6,969 nt of DNA from Planctomycetales bacterium (lineage in GTDB: Bacteria; Planctomycetota; Planctomycetia; Planctomycetales; Planctomycetaceae): contig JAGVKR010000579.1 of assembly GCA_020050375.1 (NCBI GenBank), positions 1 through 6,969 on the forward strand, read 5' to 3'. A program made the translations under genes and the position numbers. Of this stretch, positions 3,477-6,969 are shown one piece after another. The notes beneath the pieces were generated by a model that was given only the letters and a program-made list of their open reading frames with translations, searched no databases and was not told the origin of the DNA. Positions within the stretch are counted from its first letter, which is position 1; the number at the start of each line of letters is the position of its first letter.

Positions 3477-4838
3477 ATGCCATCGCCCCGCATCGCCCTG
3501 ACGCTCGGTGACGTGGCCGGGATCGGACCGGAAGTCGTCGTTCGCGCCTGGAACGAAACGGCCTTGCACGACTGGTGCCGACCCGTGGTGGTGGGGCACC
3601 CCGACGTCGTCCGTCGCGCGGTGCGACTTGTCGGAGTCCCGTTCGAAGTGCAAACCGTTGCGCGGATCGACGACGGAGAACCGGCGAAGGGGACGATCGT
3701 CTGCTGGAATCCGACCGACGATCAGGCGGCGGACGTCCCTCCCGGACAAAACGACGGCCGGGCGGGACAGGCGGCATGCGAATACCTGTCGGCGGCGACC
3801 GAAGCTGCCTTGGCCGGGCGAATCGACGCGATCACGACCGCCCCCCTCAGCAAGGCGGCCCTGCACCGGGCGGGGCTGTTCTATCCGGGACACACTGAAA
3901 TTCTCGCCGAACTGTGCGGTGTGCGCGAGTATGCGATGATGTTGTATCTGGGGGGAGGGGATTCGGGATTCGGGATTCGGGATTCAGTGTTCAGGGGACA
4001 GGGGACAGGGGACAGGGATCAGGGCCAATCGTTTAGCCGCGAGGCGCAGCCGAGTGCCACGGCTATTGAGTCCCGAAAAGATGAACCGCGGGGAACGAGT
4101 CGGGACCGGGGACCGGGGACCGGGGACCGGGGAAAAGCATCCGGAAGCGCGAGCGAGGGTGCGAGACGGAGTGCCGAGTACTCTGTACTCAGTACTCACG
4201 CCACGCCTCCTGCGTCGCCATCCTCAAGCCTCAAGCCTCAAGCCTCAAGCCACGGGGCTCCCGCCCCGGATCGGCGGCATTCGCTCGGCGTCGTGCACGT
4301 CACTCTGCACACATCGATTCGGAGTGTGCCGGGTTTGCTCACGACGGCGGGCATTCTGGAAAAGATCCGGCTGATTGATCGGTTTCTGCGCGACGTGGGT
4401 TGTGCGAAGCCGCGAGTGGGAGTCTGTGCGCTCAACCCACACGCGGGCGAAGAAGGGCTGTTCGGCGACGAGGAAAGTGCGACGATCGCGCCGGCAGTGC
4501 GCGCCGCGTCAAGTGAAGGGATCGACGCCACTGGTCCCTTTCCAGCCGACACGTTGCTGAAGCGGGCCTGCGGGGGAGAATTCGATGGAGTCGTGGCGAT
4601 GTACCACGATCAGGGGCACATTGCCCTCAAGCTGGTGGGGTTCAACCGGGCGGTCAACGTGACGCTGGGCCTGCCGATCGTGCGGACCAGCCCCAGCCAC
4701 GGCACGGCGTTCGACATTGCCTGGCAGGGGCAGGCCAGCGGCGCCGGCATGGTGGAGGCGGTGCGGGTGGCGGCGCTTCTGGCGGAGAAGAAGTGCGGAG
4801 TGCGGAGTGCGGAATGCGGAACGGAGGCGGGGGAATGA
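3477..4838 (+). CDS. pdxA: 4-hydroxythreonine-4-phosphate dehydrogenase with a ~105-residue repeat-derived insertion
   Basis: PdxA oxidises 4-phosphohydroxy-L-threonine with NAD(P) in the DXP-dependent pyridoxal 5'-phosphate pathway; it is a cytoplasmic, divalent-metal-dependent homodimer. Family motifs are TLGDVAGIGPEVV (9-21; canonical GDPAGIGPE), TAPLSKAALHRAGLFYPGHTE (121-141), NPHAGEEGLFGDEE (320-333), MYHDQGHIALK (375-385), and NVTLGLPIVRTSPSHGTAFD (394-413). The three metal-binding His are His139, His322 and His377. At 453 residues it is about 120 longer than the usual ~330. The excess is a low-complexity block at about residues 161-266, encoded by heptamer repeats, and a short tail after about residue 438 encoded by another heptamer array. 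The insert lies between the strand ending MMLYL and the strand LGVVHVTLHTS, which in E. coli PdxA is a short turn. All catalytic motifs and the frame are intact, so this looks like a translated, tolerated insertion, not a pseudogene. The stop overlaps the next gene (ATGA). Confidence 0.93.
   Translation: MPSPRIALTLGDVAGIGPEVVVRAWNETALHDWCRPVVVGHPDVVRRAVRLVGVPFEVQTVARIDDGEPAKGTIVCWNPTDDQAADVPPGQNDGRAGQAACEYLSAATEAALAGRIDAITTAPLSKAALHRAGLFYPGHTEILAELCGVREYAMMLYLGGGDSGFGIRDSVFRGQGTGDRDQGQSFSREAQPSATAIESRKDEPRGTSRDRGPGTGDRGKASGSASEGARRSAEYSVLSTHATPPASPSSSLKPQASSHGAPAPDRRHSLGVVHVTLHTSIRSVPGLLTTAGILEKIRLIDRFLRDVGCAKPRVGVCALNPHAGEEGLFGDEESATIAPAVRAASSEGIDATGPFPADTLLKRACGGEFDGVVAMYHDQGHIALKLVGFNRAVNVTLGLPIVRTSPSHGTAFDIAWQGQASGAGMVEAVRVAALLAEKKCGVRSAECGTEAGE
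3958..4027. repeat. Ten consecutive in-phase heptamers (GGGATTC then AGGGGAC class)
   Basis: Four perfect GGGATTC units (3958-3985), one degenerate AGTGTTC, three perfect AGGGGAC units (3993-4013), then AGGGATC and AGGGCCA. All share one 7-bp register over 70 bp even where the word changes. Translated, it reads with a seven-residue period (GFGIRDS, then RGQGTGD). Confidence 0.92.
4030..4058. repeat. Dispersed repeat, copy 2 (CAGCCGAGTGCC-type)
   Basis: Matches 836-865 upstream of the SDR gene at 27 of 30 aligned positions, in the same orientation and again directly after TCAGGG-type heptamers. Here it is translated as part of PdxA (about residues 185-194). Confidence 0.75.
4102..4129. repeat. 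GGGACCG x4 tandem heptamer
   Basis: Four perfect GGGACCG copies followed by GGGAAAA. They are read in PdxA as a Gly/Arg/Asp-rich segment (about residues 209-219). Confidence 0.93.
4176..4196. repeat. NNGTACT x3 tandem heptamer
   Basis: GAGTACT, CTGTACT and CAGTACT in register, read in PdxA as YSVLST. The reverse-complement orientation would create in-frame stops; the orientation present is stop-free. Confidence 0.85.
4223..4250. repeat. CTCAAGC x4 tandem heptamer
   Basis: Four perfect CTCAAGC copies, read in PdxA as SLKPQASS. The opposite orientation (GCTTGAG) would introduce TGA. A 6-bp hairpin CGGGGC-tccc-GCCCCG follows at 4253-4268 and closes the inserted block. Confidence 0.93.
4792..4819. 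repeat. AGTGCGG heptamer array at the pdxA/phosphatase junction
   Basis: Three perfect AGTGCGG units (4792-4812) and AATGCGG (4813-4819). They encode the unusual C-terminal tail of PdxA (about residues 439-448) and lie just before the RBS and start of the next gene, so one repeat serves both as coding end and as leader. Confidence 0.9.
4823..4827 (+). promoter_or_regulatory. Ribosome binding site GGAGG for the histidine-phosphatase gene
   Basis: GGAGG lies seven nucleotides before the ATG at 4835, inside the last codons of pdxA. It supports ATG 4835 over the in-frame GTG at 4793, which lies in the heptamer array. Confidence 0.75.
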
Positions 4839-5491
4839 GCGTGGTATCGGCGGGCGCGATAACTCACTTGTATCTTGTGCGGCACGGGGCGACCGAGGCG
4901 AACGAGCGGGTGCCGTTCATTCTGCAGGGGCGTGGAATCGACCTGCCGCTCAGTGCCCGGGGAACAGCGCAGGCGGCGGCGCTGGCGACGTTCTTTGCGG
5001 GGGATCGCGATCGAATTCAGCAGGTCTACAGCAGCGGCATGGTGCGAGCCCGGCAGACGGCGGCGGCGATTGCCGCTTCGCTGGGGCAAAGCGCGGCGAC
5101 GCTCGATGACTTGCAGGAATGCGATGTCGGTCGTTGGGAAGGGATGGATTGGGAGAGCATCCGCCGCGAGTTTCCCGACGCCCATCGGTGCTTCGCAGAC
5201 GATCCCGACCGGAATCCGTATCTCGAAGGAGAATCGTACGGCGATGTGCTGCGGCGGGCGTGGCCGGTGATCGACCAGTTACTGACGCGGCATGCCGGCG
5301 AGCGGATCGTCGTCGTGGCCCACAACGTCGTGAATCGCGTGCTGATCGCAAAGCTGCTTGGCCTGGAGATCCGGCGGGCGCAGGGGCTTCACCAGGGGAA
5401 CGGCTGCGTCAACCTGATTCGCCGCCGCGCCGGGCGAACAGAGCTGGTGACGTACAATTCGCTGTTCCACCTGCCGAGCGATTTAAGGTGA
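4835..5491 (+). CDS. Histidine phosphatase / phosphoglycerate mutase family protein
   Basis: A 218-residue branch-1 histidine phosphatase. The phosphohistidine signature LVRHGATEAN (14-23) has the nucleophile His17 and phosphate-pocket Arg16. Other family marks are LQGRGIDLPLSARGTAQA (30-47), YSSGMVRARQTA (65-76) with Arg71/Arg73, LQECDVGRWEGM (93-104) with acid Glu95, and AHNVVNR (162-168), where His163 is the second catalytic His and Asn replaces the more usual Gly after it. This fits broad small-molecule phosphatases or cofactor-independent mutase paralogues; the substrate cannot be assigned. The start at 4835 gives an ATGA overlap with pdxA and is preceded by GGAGG. The overlap implies translational coupling, and a link to B6-related phosphate metabolism is possible but unproven. 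The gene ends at TGA 5489-5491 and faces the minus-strand gene. Confidence 0.9.
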   Translation: MSVVSAGAITHLYLVRHGATEANERVPFILQGRGIDLPLSARGTAQAAALATFFAGDRDRIQQVYSSGMVRARQTAAAIAASLGQSAATLDDLQECDVGRWEGMDWESIRREFPDAHRCFADDPDRNPYLEGESYGDVLRRAWPVIDQLLTRHAGERIVVVAHNVVNRVLIAKLLGLEIRRAQGLHQGNGCVNLIRRRAGRTELVTYNSLFHLPSDLR

Positions 5492-5522
5492 ATATCGCCC
5501 TCGAAAACACAGTGCTGTAGAA

Positions 5523-5638
5523 GGCCGAAATCCGAAAGACAAATGTCTAAGGAAATTCCGAAAATCAAAAGCCAAAAGAGCGGTTCTGACCTTTTGTCTT
5601 TTGACTTTCCTTTGTCATTTGAGTTTCGACATTCGCAC
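5523..5638. repeat. A/T-rich heptamer-periodic arrays in inverted arrangement
   Basis: The left half (5523-5578) splits into eight in-phase 7-mers mostly ending in A-runs (GGCCGAA, ATCCGAA, AGACAAA and so on, to TCAAAAG, CCAAAAG). The right half (5590-5638) splits into in-phase T-rich 7-mers (CCTTTTG, TCTTTTG, ACTTTCC, TTTGTCA, TTTGAGT, TTCGACA, TTCGCAC) that resemble the reverse complement of the left half. Word identity is low and the register is the main evidence. Confidence 0.6.
5560..5609. terminator. Inverted repeat in convergent spacer, probable bidirectional terminator
   Basis: TCAAAAGCCAAAAG (5565-5578) pairs with CTTTTGTCTTTTGA (5591-5604) at 13 of 14 positions around a 12-nt loop. 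Four more pairs beyond one mismatch extend it to 5560/5609. The arms are A-rich on the left and T-rich on the right, so either transcript has a U-rich 3' side. It lies between the convergent phosphatase and LolA-like genes, where a shared terminator is expected. Confidence 0.5.
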
Positions 5639-5651
5639 GGATTGCGCGCCG

Positions 5652-6698
5652 TCACGGCATCGGCGATCCGGCGGGCGACTTCGGGACAGCGTCGAGGCGG
5701 TCGAGATAGTGCTTGGTGAGCTCGAGCGGTTGCAGGCCACTCGGCGCCTCGTAGGCGAACTCGCTGTTGTCGATCGGTTGATTGAAGGCGACGTCATGGA
5801 ATTCGAAGGTCAGCATGGGCCGCTGCTTTTCGCGGCCGGGAAGCTTCTTCAGGTACTGGAACCGGAGAGGAAAGCCGGTTTCGCGATCGATCGAGATCCG
5901 CACTGAATCGGGGACAAACGGCGGCAGCAGGGCTGATTTGGGTTGCTGTTGCGGGTTTTGGAATCGGGCCGCGAACGCGTCGGTCCAGGTTCCCTGGATC
6001 ACAACGACCGGATGTTCACGGAACGTGTCTTCCTTCATGTCGGTGAACGTCATGTCCTGTTCCATCGCCGCCAGCAGGCCGGGAATCCCTCCCAGCCCGA
6101 GCTCGGCAATCGTGCGGGCTTCGGCCTGTTCACCATGCTTGCGGGCGGCTTCGAGAATCTGGGTGACGTTTCGGCGGACGAGGGATTGCTCCTTCTTATC
6201 CTTGCGGCCCGGCTTGCGGCCGGCATCGATCTGGGTGCTGGTCCAGAGAACGTCGCCATCGCAGACTTCCAGGAGCGATCCCTCGGAATCACCGACTTTC
6301 ATCGCCAGTTCCAGCCGCATGTGCCAGTCGTTCGATTTCAGGCCGCGTTGCAGGTAACGCCCTTCGGCCTTATAGCTGCGATCGACGATCGCCACGGTCT
6401 CGACGACTTGTGCCTGAATCGTCGAGTATTTGAGGATCGCTTCACGCGCCCGCTTGAGCTCGTTCGCGGCGGATTGCGCTGGCGCGGACTGCGGTTCGGC
6501 CGCCGGCTTCGCCTGAGCATCGGGCTGCGTGGCAGCGAGAGTTTTGGGGGGGAGTCGAGCCGGCTCGTCGTCGGCATCGGGGACAGGCGCGTCGATGACG
6601 ACCGGTCGATTGCCGATCACGCGTGGGGGAGCGGATTGCGCCCAACTCCATGCCACGATGACGATTGCAGCAAATGTTAATTTGGTGAAATTTGTCAT
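5652..6698 (-). CDS. Exported LolA/DUF2092-like protein
   Basis: A 348-residue protein with an N-terminal signal peptide (hydrophobic core about residues 8-19, likely cleavage after SWA at 18-20). A Pro/Ala/Asp-rich linker follows (about 36-78), then a single domain from about residue 79. The domain begins with a helix (LKRAREAILKYSTIQAQ) and continues with alternating short strands such as WHMRLELAM, LEVCDGDVLWTS, VVVIQGTWTD, SVRISIDRETGFPLRFQYL and LTFEFHDVAFN. This is the order typical of the LolA-like curved beta-sheet fold used by lipoprotein carriers and DUF2092/DUF1571-type proteins. That classification is by resemblance only; a conserved planctomycete protein of unknown role in the periplasm is the safe reading. 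The start ATG at 6698-6696 is chosen because it begins the signal peptide; open frame to 6815 gives an implausible extension. No Shine-Dalgarno is evident. It is convergent with the phosphatase gene and probably has its own promoter in 6699-6831. Confidence 0.8.
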   Translation of the reverse strand: MTNFTKLTFAAIVIVAWSWAQSAPPRVIGNRPVVIDAPVPDADDEPARLPPKTLAATQPDAQAKPAAEPQSAPAQSAANELKRAREAILKYSTIQAQVVETVAIVDRSYKAEGRYLQRGLKSNDWHMRLELAMKVGDSEGSLLEVCDGDVLWTSTQIDAGRKPGRKDKKEQSLVRRNVTQILEAARKHGEQAEARTIAELGLGGIPGLLAAMEQDMTFTDMKEDTFREHPVVVIQGTWTDAFAARFQNPQQQPKSALLPPFVPDSVRISIDRETGFPLRFQYLKKLPGREKQRPMLTFEFHDVAFNQPIDNSEFAYEAPSGLQPLELTKHYLDRLDAVPKSPAGSPMP

Positions 6699-6765
6699 GT
6701 TGTTCGGAACAGACGGGTTTTGCCAAAGAAACCGGGGAGACTTTTCCGAATACAGTACATAGTCC

Positions 6766-6786
6766 GATTGTAGCAGCCGGATTGTA
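6766..6786 (-). promoter_or_regulatory. Direct repeat TACAATC spaced 14 bp, upstream of the LolA-like gene
   Basis: GATTGTA (TACAATC on the minus strand) occurs at 6766-6772 and 6780-6786, centre to centre 14 bp, 70-90 nt upstream of the start codon. It could be a regulator half-site pair or overlap promoter elements (TTGTTA and TACAAT occur here, but with non-standard spacing). Low confidence. Confidence 0.2.
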
Positions 6787-6831
6787 ACAAGGCTGCCCCC
6801 TTCGGGCGACAGCAAGTCACAGGACCAAAAG

Positions 6832-6969
6832 TCACAGATCGAAGCCGGCGGCGGAGTGGATCCGCACGCAAATGCGCGGCTTCGTCAGCGGACGGCACGT
6901 ACCGCAACGGTCGCAAAAGTCGCGGCCTGTCACCCATTTCGGAACTTCCTGAGGGGGTCGTAAATGAGA
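6832..6969 (-). CDS. Probable 3' end of a Cys-rich protein (partial, runs off window)
   Basis: On the minus strand an open frame enters from the window edge and runs 45 codons to TGA at 6834-6832. Its last residues contain FCDRCGTCRPLTKPRIC, a C-x2-C-x2-C-x8-C pattern at about residues 19-33 of the fragment, which suggests metal binding or a small zinc-ribbon tail. The stop lies 133 nt upstream of the next gene on the same strand, a normal spacing. No start codon, RBS or recognisable domain is within the window, so the identity is unknown and the frame may be fortuitous. Confidence 0.4.
   Translation of the reverse strand, partial: SHLRPPQEVPKWVTGRDFCDRCGTCRPLTKPRICVRIHSAAGFDL

Larger units (their letters stand above)
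3958..4269 (+). mobile_element. Composite repeat block inserted in frame within pdxA
   Basis: This is the stretch of pdxA without counterpart in the enzyme family. In order it holds GGGATTC x4 running into AGGGGAC-type units (3958-4027), the dispersed CAGCCGAGTGCC repeat (4030-4058), GGGACCG x4 (4102-4129), NNGTACT x3 (4176-4196), CTCAAGC x4 (4223-4250) and a CGGGGC/GCCCCG hairpin (4253-4268). Outer edges are approximate because no uninterrupted orthologue is at hand. There is no transposase, no clear terminal inverted repeat and no target duplication. Calling it a mobile element is inference, based on the second copy of its first part at 794-865. Confidence 0.6.

Noticed and set aside
2543..3493. 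316-codon minus-strand open frame opposite rfbC
   Set aside because: It covers the intergenic repeats and the whole of rfbC on the wrong strand, and its N-terminal part is translated heptamer repeat. rfbC is unambiguous.
3958..4250. CRISPR array or minisatellite of one family
   Set aside because: Units are 7 bp without spacers, and several unrelated words are present.
4793..4834. GTG start at 4793 for the phosphatase gene
   Set aside because: It would add 14 residues made only of heptamer repeat. The ATG at 4835 has a GGAGG at proper spacing and an ATGA overlap.
3477..4838. pdxA as a pseudogene
   Set aside because: Despite the insertion, the frame is open throughout, all catalytic motifs are present and the downstream overlap is intact.
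4610..5185. 191-codon minus-strand open frame opposite pdxA and the phosphatase gene
   Set aside because: It is antisense to two well-supported genes and shows no recognisable motif.
6792..6813. GCTGCC...GACAGC hairpin with a CTTCGG-like loop as a terminator for the right-edge gene
   Set aside because: The stem is interrupted by asymmetric mismatches and no T-run follows on the minus strand.
6699..6815. 39-residue extension of the LolA-like protein
   Set aside because: It would bury the signal peptide internally; the ATG at 6698 starts it directly.

Overview
The window looks like chromosomal DNA of a planctomycete (Planctomycetota, probably Planctomycetales). The strongest marker is a DUF1559 protein at 1727-2527, a family vastly expanded in that phylum. 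Supporting signs are the moderately high G+C, the sparse Shine-Dalgarno use, the scattered single genes on both strands and the repeat-rich spacers. I cannot name a genus from sequence alone.

Layout, left to right. An SDR-family dehydrogenase (7-792, minus) is followed by a noncoding divergent spacer of about 930 nt (793-1726) that holds two related hairpins and several repeats. Then come the DUF1559 protein (1727-2527, plus), a repeat-bearing spacer (2528-2824), rfbC, a dTDP-4-dehydrorhamnose 3,5-epimerase (2825-3364, plus), pdxA, 4-hydroxythreonine-4-phosphate dehydrogenase (3477-4838, plus), and a histidine-phosphatase/phosphoglycerate-mutase-family gene (4835-5491, plus) that overlaps pdxA by ATGA. 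A convergent spacer with a strong inverted repeat (5492-5651) precedes an exported LolA/DUF2092-like protein (5652-6698, minus). The window ends in the probable 3' end of a Cys-rich minus-strand gene (6832-6969). pdxA and the phosphatase gene are almost certainly cotranscribed. The remaining genes serve unrelated housekeeping, envelope-sugar or unknown roles and do not form one pathway.

The unusual part is the repeat content. At least five places carry sequence with strict 7-bp periodicity, built from many different heptamer words (GGGATTC, AGGGGAC, GGGACCG, NNGTACT, CTCAAGC, AGTGCGG, TCTATYC/TCGATCY, GRRTCAG and A/T-rich words). They lie directly before the SDR and pdxA start codons, at the pdxA/phosphatase junction, in the convergent terminator region and, most strikingly, inside pdxA. 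There a block of about 310 bp of such repeats inserts about 105 residues into an otherwise normal enzyme without breaking the frame. A second unexplained structure is a pair of 34-nt hairpins (1079-1112 and 1400-1433) with an identical 8-nt loop and five consecutive base pairs that differ in sequence but keep pairing.
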